Source: DATFVA01 sp963800255 | GTDB lineage: Bacteria > Bacteroidota > Ignavibacteria > Ignavibacteriales > Ignavibacteriaceae | Length of the DNA stretch: 64,000 bases | NCBI GenBank assembly: GCA_963800255.1 | Contig: CAWDAK010000011.1 | Span: 124,001-188,000 of the forward strand | Direction of reading: 5' to 3' | In this document: positions 47,016-56,988 of the stretch, piece after piece | Layout of the letters: each line of letters begins with the position of its first letter | Numbering within the stretch: the stretch's first letter is position 1 | Program-made: the position numbers and the translations under genes | The notes under the pieces: model-generated | What the model was told of the DNA's origin: nothing | Databases searched by the model: none | What the model saw: the letters and a program-made list of their open reading frames with translations, nothing else

Positions 47016-48017
47016 TTAAAAGTTCACACCAAGAGAGAACTGCTGGGTGTATTTAAGCTTCTTGAAATCCTGGTAAGCGTAATCAATGAATACACCAAGC
47101 GAGGGCGCGAAACTGTATTTTAATCCAAATCCAAGGGTTAAACCTTCTTCCGAGTTATCAAGTCCAAGGTTTTTATACCCTCCTCTCAAGGAAATAAGGT
47201 TCATAAACGTATATTCTCCGCCGATATTCAAAGATTCATTATTGTCATTGGGGTGAGTTGCATCAACCCCTATGGTAAACCTGTGATCTTCGGTAGACAC
47301 AGGATCAATAGCAACCCCAACCCTGAAAACAAGGGGCAGAGGAAATGCTTCTGTTTCCAATTTTGCAAGAATCTGATCATTATTGCCGAATATTTGTCCG
47401 TTTATGTCGTGTTGAACATAAAGATCTTTTCCATCCATCGTCATATCTGTGCCGAAATTAGCAATCGAAGCCCCGATTCTTAATCCATATATATCCGAAA
47501 GAAATAATACTCCCAGGTCGGCGGCTACCGCACTAGCCGTGCTATTCCATATTTTCTGATTTACATACTTAACATTTCCGCCGATTGAAAATTGTTCCGT
47601 AAGGTTGTAAGCGTAAGTAAGAGCTATAGCCATGTCAGTCGGGTTAAAAGTTTCTCCTGTTCCATCAGGTTCTCTCAATGTTGTTACCTCCAGACTTCCG
47701 TAATCAAGGTATGTCACACTGAGACCAACTGTACCGGCATCTCCAACTGTAAGCATCGCTCCCGCCCAGTTATAACTGATATCAGCAAACCACTGAGCAT
47801 ATGAAAACATCGCACTGTTATTCCCCACCCTTGAAGCACCGGCAGGGTTCCAGTATAAAGAAGTAACATCATTTGCAGTTGCAACAAAGGCACCGCCCAT
47901 AGAGACTGCCCTGGGACCAATGCCAATATTAAGGAAAGGAGCGGCAGTTGAACCTGTTTTTGTCTGCCCCATAATAAATCCGGCAGAGACTATAATAATT
48001 ATAATAAACTTTTTCAT
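47016..48017 (-). CDS. PorV/PorQ-family outer-membrane beta-barrel protein
   Basis: A 333-residue exported protein beginning MKKFIIIIIVSAGFIMGQ. It is followed by the family hallmark GIGPRAVSMGGAFVATANDVTSLYWNPAG (seen in short pieces) and then alternating beta strands to a terminal phenylalanine (FSLGVNF). In T9SS, PorV shuttles cargo from the translocon to the attachment complex. ATG 48017 is chosen because GGAG precedes it and a signal peptide starts there; a longer frame upstream overlaps the next gene and is not signal-like. It lies between the large secreted protein and the starch-binding-like protein. Confidence 0.9.
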   Translation of the reverse strand: MKKFIIIIIVSAGFIMGQTKTGSTAAPFLNIGIGPRAVSMGGAFVATANDVTSLYWNPAGASRVGNNSAMFSYAQWFADISYNWAGAMLTVGDAGTVGLSVTYLDYGSLEVTTLREPDGTGETFNPTDMAIALTYAYNLTEQFSIGGNVKYVNQKIWNSTASAVAADLGVLFLSDIYGLRIGASIANFGTDMTMDGKDLYVQHDINGQIFGNNDQILAKLETEAFPLPLVFRVGVAIDPVSTEDHRFTIGVDATHPNDNNESLNIGGEYTFMNLISLRGGYKNLGLDNSEEGLTLGFGLKYSFAPSLGVFIDYAYQDFKKLKYTQQFSLGVNF

Positions 48018-48027
48018 ATTATCTCCG

Positions 48028-51000
48028 TTATTTAATAAGGGCAAACTTGCCGATTTTAGTACCAATACCCGGAGCCTCAACAACAAACACATAAACTCCA
48101 TAGGCTACATCAAGATTTTCCTCAGTACGAAGATTCCAATAGACATCTCCCAAAAAGAGATCATCCTGTCTGAGTGTTTTAATTTTCTCTCCACGAACAG
48201 TATATATAGAAATTGTTGCTCCCGGCGGGATATAAGTAAACCTTATCTCCCTTTCCCCTCTTCCGCTCACCTGGGAACTAAGAAGTCTTGATTCCGCTTC
48301 GTGGGTAACAACGTAAGGGTTCGGAACAACTTTTATTTTATTCATCTGATCTTTTGCCGCTGCATCATCAATATTTGCGCCTTTCATCTTAAATGTCACT
48401 TCATCAGAACTTCCGAAAGGTTTAAGAGTGTAAAGTGAAAGTACTCCGCTGGATTCAAGAGGAACATTATTTCCGCCGAGGTAGGTTATATTAACCCTCC
48501 AGGTATGCCTGTACTCTCCTCCTCCTACCAGTTCTTTGAATATTATATTATATGTGGTTGTAATAGTACCGGATGTATAATATGCAAAATCAATGTATGT
48601 ATCCTTGGTAAGGTTTTTAACCTTAAAGTTTACCGGTTTAGAAGTGATGATGTTCGAAGAAATCGGGGGATACAGGGTATCCGCTATTGAATTGCCGACA
48701 ACATCGGGGAAAAATTCAATCTGGTAATCATTAGGCAGTTTCACACCATTAATATATGCTGGTTGATTCTGAAGATTGAATACGTTGAAAGTTACGCTTG
48801 CAGGATCGGAGTTACCACCCGAAAGTCCTGATTTGGAAGTATCCAGCTTAACCACATTGTCATTTCGTATCTGAACCCTGAAACCCTCCAATATGGGAGT
48901 ATTACCGGAAAACTGAGAAGAATGATTGATCATCGTATCGTTTTTCGTAAGGTTAATTAAGCTCCAGTATGCTGTAGCTTCCGCTGCACCGGTATCGGTA
49001 AATGCAATTTTATATGAATTGCCGGCTTGAATACTTTTATCATCTACTACTTCTATACTTATTTGGCCCGTTCCTTTGAATCCTTCTGATTTTGTGTAAT
49101 CCTGTACTGCTGCAGGGTCATAACCGGCAGGTCTTCTTCCGGGTGTTATATAGCCTGTATTTTTATCCAGAATGATTTCCCCGGTTGAGGTTCTGCGGAT
49201 AAACTTAGAATTTTCCGTAGGGAAAATATCCTGTGTTTCATCACCGCGGTCATATGCACAGACTGCATAATAATAAGTCTGTCCAAGCACAACACTGGAA
49301 TCAACAAATTTATTAACTATGCCTGTATTGTCACCAAGGTAATAGGTTGTTCCACCTACCTGCTGCAGAAGTTTAGGCGAGGGGTAAAAGAATCCGCTTA
49401 TTGAATCAACTTTGTCGTACTGGGCTATCGGTTCGTCGAATGAAAGAATTCCACGTCCGTTGGTAATGGTACGAGAATCAGTAAAGTTTGCATCCGTTGA
49501 CCTATAGATCTTATAACCTTCAAAGTCTTTAACTTTGGTAATAAAATCGATATCATTTTCTGTCGCTTTACCGTCCCAATAAATAACAACTTTTCCATCC
49601 TGTTGGGTGAGGGTTATGGTAGGTTTCTGAGGCGGCTGAGGAAACTTATATCCTGCATCGTAAATCTGCTGAACAACCTGTTTGTTATTTACAATATCTG
49701 AGTAAGTTTCACCAAAAAGGAGCGCAACAGAAAACCTCTCTTTGATGTCAGGATCACCATTACTTGGAACTAACGGGAAATAACCAGAAGAGTATATAAA
49801 ATCACCATCCTGGGGAGTCGGCGGTATAACATCAAATCGTCCCGGGGTCAGTCTATCCCAGAGAAGTTCATCATCTGACATATCCGGAGAAGCTGTCTGG
49901 TTAAAGAAATTAAAGCCTGTTAGACCTATCTGATCGGATTCATCGGGATCTGTTCTACCGTAGTTAGGCTCACCCTGATCAGGTACGCCGTTTCCTTCGC
50001 CCTGATCCGGACCTGGATAATTATTATCATTCGGTCCCAGACCATCAATACCAACGTCATCACGCTGCGGATTCCAGTCGCCATCCTCATCTATATTATT
50101 ATCTCTTTTTTCATCAATCAGGAGATCGTTCAATCCGTCTCCTGAAATATAGTTTATGTAACGCAATCCCAGCAAACCGCTGTTTACCCTGGTTAAGTAG
50201 TGAATGGCTTCGTTCTCATCAATAAGTCCATCCAGGTCATTATCTATACCGTCAAAAGCAGTAGTATCGGGAAGTGAAACTCCGTTTACTATTTTTGCAA
50301 TGTTGCCTTCGTGGAAGTATTTCCCTGCTTGAATGACAAAATTTACACCAAGGGAATTAACGGTATCCGGAAGAGCATTAATTGTATGCAGGGTTCTTGC
50401 ATAGGTTGCAGGGTTGATAAGTACAACAACATCCCCCACACTATACGTAACAGAATCAAAATCTTCTGCTGCAAATCTCGGAGCAGTCGGGATATAGTTC
50501 TTAACGCTGTCGGTATCGTCATTATCATTATCAATACCATCAAAGGGATTGCCCGGAGATTCCAGGAACGCATAGCCCACATAACCTACTTTTTGTCCCT
50601 TATTTCCAATTCCATCGCTGTCCCAGGAATAGGTAATCCAGTTGTTTACATCAAAGTAACCAAGATCATCCTGACTGTCACCGTCCCCTCCGGCAAGCGT
50701 TCCAACCACGGTTCCAAAATCCGCTTTCCTATAGATAGTAGTACCTTCGTTGAGGATATCATAAAGCCAGAAAATGACATCCTCTGCAAGGAAGTTGGAC
50801 CACTGGAAGCCTCTGACTCTCATTCTCAATCCCATGCCATGACGTACAGGATTAGTGCTGTCAGGCAGAAAAATCGGGTTAACAGGATTCACATAATCGT
50901 TATAATTGAACTGATCATCCTGCTGATCGTCAGCATCAAATAGGGATTCCTGATCTGCATTCTTTATATCACGTCCGAAATAACCGAACCACTGTGTATG

Positions 51001-51471
51001 ACCGAGGGAGTCAAACCAGTTGTGCGCTACCGGGTCATTCCAGCCTTCTATCGGCCAGGAATCAGGCAGATGACTCATTGCAACTGATTCATAATTCGGG
51101 TTACGAAAACCGGGTATGGGATTCCAGCCCCAGAAATGACCGTCTGCCGGACTTCTTTCCTCCGACTGCCTGTTTCTGGGTCCACGCGAAATAATTACCG
51201 AGTGAAGTGTATCTCCGAGAAAATTAATAAATTCCACACCAATCAGCGGGATTAGGTCGCCGATATAATTTTCACCTGATCCAAGCGGCCATTCTCCACG
51301 AATATCAACACCCGGAAGAATTCCTGCAATCTGACCATCATTATGGAAGGAGATGCCAACACGGTTGCCTGTATGAGTACCAACCGTCAGCAGACTGGGG
51401 TCTCCATACTGGGCTAAAGCGCTGGAGCTTAAAGCCAGTAAAAGAGTAAATAAAAATAATTTGGTTCGCAT
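48028..51471 (-). CDS. Large secreted multidomain surface protein with calcium-binding-like repeats
   Basis: A 1147-residue exported protein. ATG 51471 gives the signal peptide MRTKLFLFTLLLALSSSALAQ with AGGA about 10 bases before it. The N-terminal third is not recognised. The middle has Asp/Asn-rich loops like thrombospondin type 3 repeats (FDGIDNDNDDTDS, FDGIDNDLDGLIDENE, NNIDEDGDWNPQRDD), likely calcium sites. A fibronectin-III-like stretch follows (PQPPQKPTITLTQQDGKVVI). The C-terminus has VVPNPYVV and ISIYTVRGEKIKTL, related to sorting domains, ending GKFALIK. It follows the TonB receptor by 19 bp, as SusD-type partners do, but does not look like SusD. Confidence 0.82.
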   Translation of the reverse strand: MRTKLFLFTLLLALSSSALAQYGDPSLLTVGTHTGNRVGISFHNDGQIAGILPGVDIRGEWPLGSGENYIGDLIPLIGVEFINFLGDTLHSVIISRGPRNRQSEERSPADGHFWGWNPIPGFRNPNYESVAMSHLPDSWPIEGWNDPVAHNWFDSLGHTQWFGYFGRDIKNADQESLFDADDQQDDQFNYNDYVNPVNPIFLPDSTNPVRHGMGLRMRVRGFQWSNFLAEDVIFWLYDILNEGTTIYRKADFGTVVGTLAGGDGDSQDDLGYFDVNNWITYSWDSDGIGNKGQKVGYVGYAFLESPGNPFDGIDNDNDDTDSVKNYIPTAPRFAAEDFDSVTYSVGDVVVLINPATYARTLHTINALPDTVNSLGVNFVIQAGKYFHEGNIAKIVNGVSLPDTTAFDGIDNDLDGLIDENEAIHYLTRVNSGLLGLRYINYISGDGLNDLLIDEKRDNNIDEDGDWNPQRDDVGIDGLGPNDNNYPGPDQGEGNGVPDQGEPNYGRTDPDESDQIGLTGFNFFNQTASPDMSDDELLWDRLTPGRFDVIPPTPQDGDFIYSSGYFPLVPSNGDPDIKERFSVALLFGETYSDIVNNKQVVQQIYDAGYKFPQPPQKPTITLTQQDGKVVIYWDGKATENDIDFITKVKDFEGYKIYRSTDANFTDSRTITNGRGILSFDEPIAQYDKVDSISGFFYPSPKLLQQVGGTTYYLGDNTGIVNKFVDSSVVLGQTYYYAVCAYDRGDETQDIFPTENSKFIRRTSTGEIILDKNTGYITPGRRPAGYDPAAVQDYTKSEGFKGTGQISIEVVDDKSIQAGNSYKIAFTDTGAAEATAYWSLINLTKNDTMINHSSQFSGNTPILEGFRVQIRNDNVVKLDTSKSGLSGGNSDPASVTFNVFNLQNQPAYINGVKLPNDYQIEFFPDVVGNSIADTLYPPISSNIITSKPVNFKVKNLTKDTYIDFAYYTSGTITTTYNIIFKELVGGGEYRHTWRVNITYLGGNNVPLESSGVLSLYTLKPFGSSDEVTFKMKGANIDDAAAKDQMNKIKVVPNPYVVTHEAESRLLSSQVSGRGEREIRFTYIPPGATISIYTVRGEKIKTLRQDDLFLGDVYWNLRTEENLDVAYGVYVFVVEAPGIGTKIGKFALIK

Positions 51472-51490
51472 TTGAGTAATTTTCCTCATT

Positions 51491-54295
51491 TTAAAAATTA
51501 TAAGTGATTCCAAATTCTACGCGTCTGGGCTGGGAGAAGTACCCGGAATTTGTATAAAATTCATCAAGAGTATTGTAATATGTTACAGGGTTTATTTTCT
51601 CTGCGTCTAGTTCATCAAAAGTAAATAAGGGATCCCCCGAGTTGCCATATACTGTACGGGCATTGTCAAGATCAAGCAGGTTAAATACCTTAAAAAATAC
51701 AGAAAGGGTTGTAGGACCGAAGGGGAAATCCTTGTACAATCTTAAATCAACATTAAAGATTGAAGGCTTTACTTCACTATTTCGGGGAAATGCATTCTGT
51801 GTGACAAGTGTATTCTTGTTAACCTGTGGAGTATAGGGCTGACCTGTGTAGAAGTTACCTATCAATGAAAATCCCCAGTCTCTTTCCTGGCTGTAGGCTA
51901 CAGACACATTTAAGGTATGGGTCTGGTTCCAGTCAAGCGGTGCAATAAATGTTTCAGGCAGAGCTCCCCCTGCTCTTGCGTCGCGTGCATCTGAAGGGTT
52001 TGAGGCATTACCTTTGGTTATAGAATAGGTATAATCAAGACTGGTAGCTAAACCACCTGAAAATCTTTTCTGGAATTTTATAATAAAACCTTTAGAGAAA
52101 CCGAAGTCGGAGTTTGCATACCTGCTATAGCTTGCACCTCTTCCGAAGACGAGGATTTCATCTGTCTGAGTACCGGTAAGATCTCTGAAATCTTCAAAGA
52201 ATACAGTGAAGTCAACGGCAATATCATCACCAATCTGCTGTTGAAGACCAATCTCGCCTTTTACAGTCTTCTGAGGTTTAAGATCGGCGTTGCCTATCAG
52301 TCCCTGGTTGCCTGATCCCACTCCCAGCTCAAATTCAGGGTTTGTGTAGAGGTATTCATAATTCGGAAGCTGAAGGAAATGACCATACGAAAAGTGAATT
52401 ACACCCTTATCAGTTATAGGGAATGCAATTCCTATCCTGGGACTAACCTGATATTTAATCGTAGCTTCTTTGTACCAGGGTACTCCGGAAGCATTGCTGG
52501 CTAATCTCTGTGCTGTTGTTTTTGAAGGTTCGCCTTCATCCTGAACACCATTTCCGTTATAATCGAAAAACTGGTTAGATGGTTTGAGAGGATTATTTAC
52601 GTTCGGATCAGTTGGATCATTCAGAACAACACCATCAGGATTAAATACATCGATCCTGGCACCAATATTAAATATCAGGTTAAATGCTTCAAGTTTTGAT
52701 TGTACATATCCTGAAATTTCCTGCGGTTTATGCAGATATTCGTTGTTAAGATTAGTAGTATTAGCTGGAATATTAACGGTTTGTATTCCGTTATCATAAA
52801 TCGGGGTTAGGGTTATTTCATGCATAAAGATCTGATGCTGTTTGAAATCACCGCCGAATTGTATACTTATTTGCTGGTTTAACTGGGTTGTCCAGTCAAG
52901 TTTTGCATTATAAGTACCAGTACTTCTGTAGAAACGGCTGTAATCAGTTCCGCCAACATTAAAACTGAAAGGCGGGGTCTGATGTATGGCATTATCTACA
53001 TATTCTGTTGGATGCTGCGCATCACCGGTGTAGATATCTTTATATAGGTAGTGCTGATAGTCTTTGTAGAAATATGAAAAGTTCAGAATATAAAAGCTCG
53101 AGGCAGACAAAGCATGGTTGATAGTAAAAATGTTTGAGATACCTTTTCTGAAGCGGTGAAGGTTATTATCTGGAGTAAGTTTGTTAGCGTGATTGTACTC
53201 CTGGTATTCTTCCCTGTCCATAATATAGTTAAAATTCAGTTTCATGCCCTGGAATATTCTGTAAGTCAATTTACCCTGTCCATAAATCTTTTCATCAGGA
53301 TTCATTGAAACAAAATCGTTATTACCATGCTGCTGCACGAAATAATCTCTTCCTCCGGAACCCGGAACCTCGATCGCTCTATCGGTGGTGAGGAATGTCC
53401 TTTTCCCAAACAAATAACCTGTGTTGTAGAAATATCTTCCATTGACATAAAAGAAAAGGTTATCCTTGAGAATTGGACCACTCAGACTGCCTTCAACATC
53501 CCTGATTGCTGTTGGACTAAATGAATTAATATTCCAGAATTTATCTGTTTTAGAGGAGGCATAATCTCCTCCATACGTGGTTACATTGCCATTAAAATTA
53601 TTACTTCCGTCCTTTGTAACAATATTTACAATGCCTGACATAGCCTGTCCGTATTCCGCATTGAAAGCTCCTGAGATAACCTGGAGTTCCTTAATGGCAT
53701 CAGCATTAACATCAACCACCGTGCTACCATCATACGCATCGGTCATTGGAACACCATCTACCTGGAATGCTATCTGTCCGCTCCTTCCTCCTCTTAAATG
53801 CAGATCGTTGCCGGAAGTAACAATTCCAGCCTGCAGCTGCAGAATATCCCTCACTTCAGTAACCGGCAGTTGGGATATCATCTCATCTCCGATGACCGAA
53901 GTTGAAGCAGTAATATCTTTCCTGATTAATGGCCTTTCGGCAACAACAACAACCTCCTGATTAAGTTCAACCGAGGTAGGCTTGAGACTGAAGTCAACAT
54001 TGGCTGTAAATCCCGAGGCAACTTTAACATCAGTCATTAAAACAGCATTATATCCAATTGCTGAGGCTTTTACAGAATAAGATCCCGGGGAAAGGTTGAT
54101 AATGAAGAAATTACCATCAACATCGGTGGCAGCACCTGTGGCAGTTCCTACAATGATAACATTAACAAAAGGGAGTGCCTCCCCTGTTGACGCATCTGTA
54201 ACTTTACCTGCAATTTTTCCTGTCTGGGCAAATATGGCATTGGCTGCAAAAAAGAACAGAAAAACATAGATCGCAGATTGTAGAGATAATCTCAT
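51491..54295 (-). CDS. TonB-dependent receptor with N-terminal carboxypeptidase-like regulatory domain
   Basis: A 934-residue outer-membrane transporter. Signal peptide; a CarboxypepD_reg-like domain (GKIAGKVTDASTGEALPFVN, about 24-110); a plug domain (TEVRDILQLQAGIV, LRGGRSGQIAFQVDGVPMTD, YGQAMSGIVNIVTKDG); then a 22-strand barrel ending in the aromatic residue of RVEFGITYNF. No TonB-box is evident by eye. It heads a minus-strand operon with the large surface protein, the PorV-like protein and the starch-binding-like protein. The set suggests uptake of an oligosaccharide or peptide captured at the surface; the ligand is inferred from neighbours only. Confidence 0.92.
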   Translation of the reverse strand: MRLSLQSAIYVFLFFFAANAIFAQTGKIAGKVTDASTGEALPFVNVIIVGTATGAATDVDGNFFIINLSPGSYSVKASAIGYNAVLMTDVKVASGFTANVDFSLKPTSVELNQEVVVVAERPLIRKDITASTSVIGDEMISQLPVTEVRDILQLQAGIVTSGNDLHLRGGRSGQIAFQVDGVPMTDAYDGSTVVDVNADAIKELQVISGAFNAEYGQAMSGIVNIVTKDGSNNFNGNVTTYGGDYASSKTDKFWNINSFSPTAIRDVEGSLSGPILKDNLFFYVNGRYFYNTGYLFGKRTFLTTDRAIEVPGSGGRDYFVQQHGNNDFVSMNPDEKIYGQGKLTYRIFQGMKLNFNYIMDREEYQEYNHANKLTPDNNLHRFRKGISNIFTINHALSASSFYILNFSYFYKDYQHYLYKDIYTGDAQHPTEYVDNAIHQTPPFSFNVGGTDYSRFYRSTGTYNAKLDWTTQLNQQISIQFGGDFKQHQIFMHEITLTPIYDNGIQTVNIPANTTNLNNEYLHKPQEISGYVQSKLEAFNLIFNIGARIDVFNPDGVVLNDPTDPNVNNPLKPSNQFFDYNGNGVQDEGEPSKTTAQRLASNASGVPWYKEATIKYQVSPRIGIAFPITDKGVIHFSYGHFLQLPNYEYLYTNPEFELGVGSGNQGLIGNADLKPQKTVKGEIGLQQQIGDDIAVDFTVFFEDFRDLTGTQTDEILVFGRGASYSRYANSDFGFSKGFIIKFQKRFSGGLATSLDYTYSITKGNASNPSDARDARAGGALPETFIAPLDWNQTHTLNVSVAYSQERDWGFSLIGNFYTGQPYTPQVNKNTLVTQNAFPRNSEVKPSIFNVDLRLYKDFPFGPTTLSVFFKVFNLLDLDNARTVYGNSGDPLFTFDELDAEKINPVTYYNTLDEFYTNSGYFSQPRRVEFGITYNF

Positions 54296-54589
54296 CTAAT
54301 CCTCCACGCAAAAGTAAAATTTGTCGAAATAATTTGTGCAGTTTTATAGAATCAGAAATGAAGAGTAAAAAATTCTATATACTTTCCTCGTTTGGTTGTA
54401 TAAAACTCAAATTTTTATTGCCTAAAAATACCTAATCCGTGAACAAAAACAACTAATAAACGCTTATGCAGGGAAGCGATAATTTAGGGGATTGAAATTA
54501 TTTGAACATTATATTATTGTGAGAACACGCATTGGTAATTGATATTTTAATATTATAGTTAATTAAACACTAATTAATGGAGGACAAAT
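54296..54589. other. 294-bp divergent intergenic region
   Basis: This AT-rich gap lies between the TonB receptor start (minus) and the DUF427 gene (plus). Besides the ribosome binding site GGAGG at about 54580 for the plus gene I see no clear promoter, repeat or gene. It should hold both promoters. Confidence 0.4.
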
Positions 54590-54870
54590 ATGGCAAAAGC
54601 GATCTGGAATGGTGAAGTTATTGCTGAGAGTAAAAAAGCTAAGGAAGTGAATGGTTATATTTATTTCCCGCCTAATTCAGTTAGAAAAGAGTATCTTCAA
54701 AAAAGCTATACAAAGCATATTGATGCTGAACTGGGAACAGCCAATTTTTATAATATCAGAGTAGGAGATGCTATAAACTGGAACGGAGCCTGGTATTACC
54801 CCGATATAAAAAATGAAGATCTGCATATTGAGGGTTCATTGCATTTTCCCCGGGTGTTGCTGTACATTAA
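54590..54870 (+). CDS. DUF427-family protein, frameshifted near the end
   Basis: The start MAKAIWNGEVIAES and the phrases YIYFPPNSV and NGAWYYPDIKNEDLHIEG match the DUF427 family, single-domain proteins of about 93 residues with unknown function. The given frame runs past the family's end into unlike sequence and stops at 54910. Removing one G from the GGG at 54832-54834 gives IEGFIAFSPGVAVH and a stop at 54868-54870, matching the usual GYVAFxxGV ending. The family's common cysteine motif in the middle is replaced (TKHIDAELGTANFYNI). A strong ribosome binding site (GGAGG) precedes the ATG. Confidence 0.82.
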
Positions 54871-54983
54871 TTGTTTGTACATCATCACATTGTGCTTTAT
54901 CTCAGACTGAAATATTTTGATCATAAATTATTCCCGAATATCTTTTCAGAAAATAATTAAATACTTATTAATGCGGAGGAAAA

Positions 54984-55268
54984 ATGGATTCACGGGAAAG
55001 AGACGAAAGAGCAAAAAAGGGAAGATCTGAAAGAGGTGAAAAGATCCGGGATAAAAAGATCCATGGTAAAGAGAACAAGGAAATTCCTGCTGAAGAAATC
55101 GCTGAAAAGAAGAAAACAGAAGCTGCAGTTTATAGCCTGGCTGAGAAATACGATCCTTCTGACGACAGCGAATATGACCCTGATGCTGATGATGTGAATG
55201 ATGAGCTGTTTGATCCCGAAGAAGATGATGACGATGATGATGAATATGAAGATGAGGATGAAACCTAA
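54984..55268 (+). CDS. Small, highly charged protein with acidic tail
   Basis: A 94-residue protein with a good ribosome binding site (GCGGAGG) 7 bases before the ATG. The first half is rich in Lys/Arg/Glu (RERDERAKKGRSERGEKI), and the last 25 residues are almost all Asp/Glu (DPEEDDDDDDEYEDEDE). It is probably disordered. I do not recognise a family. It could bind cations or basic proteins. The 121-bp repeat copy 2 follows. Confidence 0.65.
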   Translation: MDSRERDERAKKGRSERGEKIRDKKIHGKENKEIPAEEIAEKKKTEAAVYSLAEKYDPSDDSEYDPDADDVNDELFDPEEDDDDDDEYEDEDET

Positions 55269-55296
55269 CAGTACACTCCATCATTTAATAAGAGCA

Positions 55297-55417
55297 AAGA
55301 GGCTGTCGCATTAACGTCATTCCGGATTTATTTTCGGAACCTGATTCGATTTTGAATTGAGGTTAGAACCTGAAAGCTGTTCAGGTTGACAATATCAGAA
55401 TTATGAGATAGCCTCTT
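55297..55417. repeat. 121-bp palindromic element, copy 2 (inverted relative to copy 1)
   Basis: The ends AAGAGGCTGTCGCA and TGAGATAGCCTCTT are imperfect inverted repeats. The reverse complement aligns over its full 121 bp with the element at 24448-24568, including the shared ATATTGTCAACCTGAAC block. It lies between two plus-strand genes and ends in TTTTT, so terminator activity is possible. Confidence 0.85.
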
Positions 55418-55530
55418 TTTCTGCTTTCTGCTTTAGAAGGTTTACTTACTTGACTTCCTGACATTTTATCTCAATTTTTCACCACAATTGATTATAAATC
55501 CTTCACACCCAACATTTTAATTTTATAAAA

Positions 55531-56298
55531 ATGTGTCTTCTTTTAATATCATATAAGACCAACCCTGAGTATCCCTTTGTGGCAGCTGCAAACAGGGATG
55601 AGTTTTACCATAGACCGGCAGAAAAGGCGGGTTTCTGGAAAGATTATCCGGATCTTCTTGCCGGAAAAGATATTGAAGCCGGTGGAACGTGGCTTGGTTT
55701 AACAAAGTCGGGCAGGTTTGCAGCTATAACAAATTACAGGGATATGCGGACGATTAAAGAAAATGCACCTACAAGAGGTTTATTAACCCTGAACTTTCTT
55801 ATCTCGCAAGTTCCAGCATCCGAATATGGCAAAAGCCTGACTGCGAAGGCTGATCAGTATAACGGCTACAACCTGATTTTTTCTGATAATGAAAACTTGT
55901 TTTACTTCTCAAATAAAACGAAGAAATTAAATAAACTTCCTTCAGGTGTTTACGGATTGAGCAACCATTTGCTTGACACACCATGGCCGAAGGTGGTTAA
56001 AAGTAAGGAAGCGTTTATAAATGAAGTCTCAAAGGATAAAATTTCAGAAGATGCTCTTTTTAAAATCTTATCAGATGAGCAGCAGGCACCTGATGCAGAG
56101 CTACCCGATACAGGCTTAAGCAGAGAATTGGAAAGAGCGATATCACCTGTTTTTATAAAAAGCGAACGGTACGGGACAAGATCCTCAACTATCATCCTTG
56201 TGAACAGTGTCAACAAAGCTACGTTTATTGAAAAGTCACTTGATACTGTTTCCGGTGTATGGTTTGAAACAAGGTTCAGCTTTCAGTTAGAAACCTGA
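55531..56298 (+). CDS. NRDE/TANGO2-family protein
   Basis: A 255-residue protein starting MCLLLISYKTNPEYPFVAAANRDEF in short form, with the Asn-Arg-Asp-Glu motif that names the family and an N-terminal cysteine as in Ntn-hydrolase-like folds. GGTWLGLTKSGRFAAITNYRD and a later STIILV segment are also family marks. Eukaryotic TANGO2 is linked to lipid and heme handling; the bacterial role is unknown. It is convergent with the membrane protein at 56356. Confidence 0.88.
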   Translation: MCLLLISYKTNPEYPFVAAANRDEFYHRPAEKAGFWKDYPDLLAGKDIEAGGTWLGLTKSGRFAAITNYRDMRTIKENAPTRGLLTLNFLISQVPASEYGKSLTAKADQYNGYNLIFSDNENLFYFSNKTKKLNKLPSGVYGLSNHLLDTPWPKVVKSKEAFINEVSKDKISEDALFKILSDEQQAPDAELPDTGLSRELERAISPVFIKSERYGTRSSTIILVNSVNKATFIEKSLDTVSGVWFETRFSFQLET

Positions 56299-56355
56299 AG
56301 CATCGTGTATTGGAATGCTGTTTAATAAGTGTTCGGAAGAAATATTCTATCCCTG

Positions 56356-56781
56356 TTATTCTGCTGGCTGCATTTTCCAGTGTTCAGGAATAAAGTTATA
56401 AATAACCTGCACAATAATACTCTGGATCACCCCGATTAATGCATAATCCAGCATATTAAACCAGCTCAGAGAAAATCGTGAAAGCACAAGAAAATAAAAA
56501 AGACATCCTCCTGTTAACCCGCCTATTATAGCCAGTGAAAGCCTTCCGTATTTATCAAGTTCGATATTCAGCAATCCGGCCCCAACCAGCATCAGACGAA
56601 AAGGCAGAATAAAAAATGAGAGTAAAATCAGAAGGAGGAAACCAGCCATTAAAGGCTGAATACCGGAAGTACTTACAAAAAAATTAGTGAAAGAGAGTAT
56701 TACCGCTAATGGAATTGATGCAGCTGCTATCCCTCCCAGGTCAGAAATAATAAATCCAAATGCTATTCTCAGTTTTCTCAT
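56356..56781 (-). CDS. Small integral membrane protein, family not recognised
   Basis: A 141-residue protein with four hydrophobic helices (IISDLGGIAAASIPLAVIL; LMAGFLLLILLSFFILPFRL; LAIIGGLTGGCLFYFLVL; ALIGVIQSIIVQVIYNF) and short loops. It has no recognised motif. It stands alone between the NRDE gene and a gap of about 200 bp. Its length and good hydrophobic pattern support a real gene. Confidence 0.6.
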   Translation of the reverse strand: MRKLRIAFGFIISDLGGIAAASIPLAVILSFTNFFVSTSGIQPLMAGFLLLILLSFFILPFRLMLVGAGLLNIELDKYGRLSLAIIGGLTGGCLFYFLVLSRFSLSWFNMLDYALIGVIQSIIVQVIYNFIPEHWKMQPAE

Positions 56782-56988
56782 ATATAGATATTCCTGTTTT
56801 CAATTTATAAGGCATATTTTATACCGGGCTGTTTTTCTTATTGAGAACCCGCATTCATATTATCTTTTGCGTCAAATATGACATAAACGTCAACCTTTGA
56901 AGCAGAATGCTTTTTATTTTTAAGTTAACAGGCGAATTTTTGCTGGCATTCCTATTGCATTTCCATTGGAAAAAGAGAGGCGGCATTG

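Noticed and set aside
50311..50943. 210-codon plus-strand frame inside the large surface-protein gene
   Set aside because: It overlaps the interior of a protein with a clear signal peptide and C-terminal domain on the other strand; its composition shows no fold or start signal.
54860..54910. Extended hydrophobic C-terminus of the DUF427 protein as a membrane anchor
   Set aside because: It appears only after the single-base break; the corrected frame ends with the normal family tail.
54946..55284. Histidine-rich frame on the minus strand opposite the acidic-tail gene
   Set aside because: It is the antisense of the Asp/Glu codons and lacks a ribosome binding site; the plus-strand frame has a strong one.
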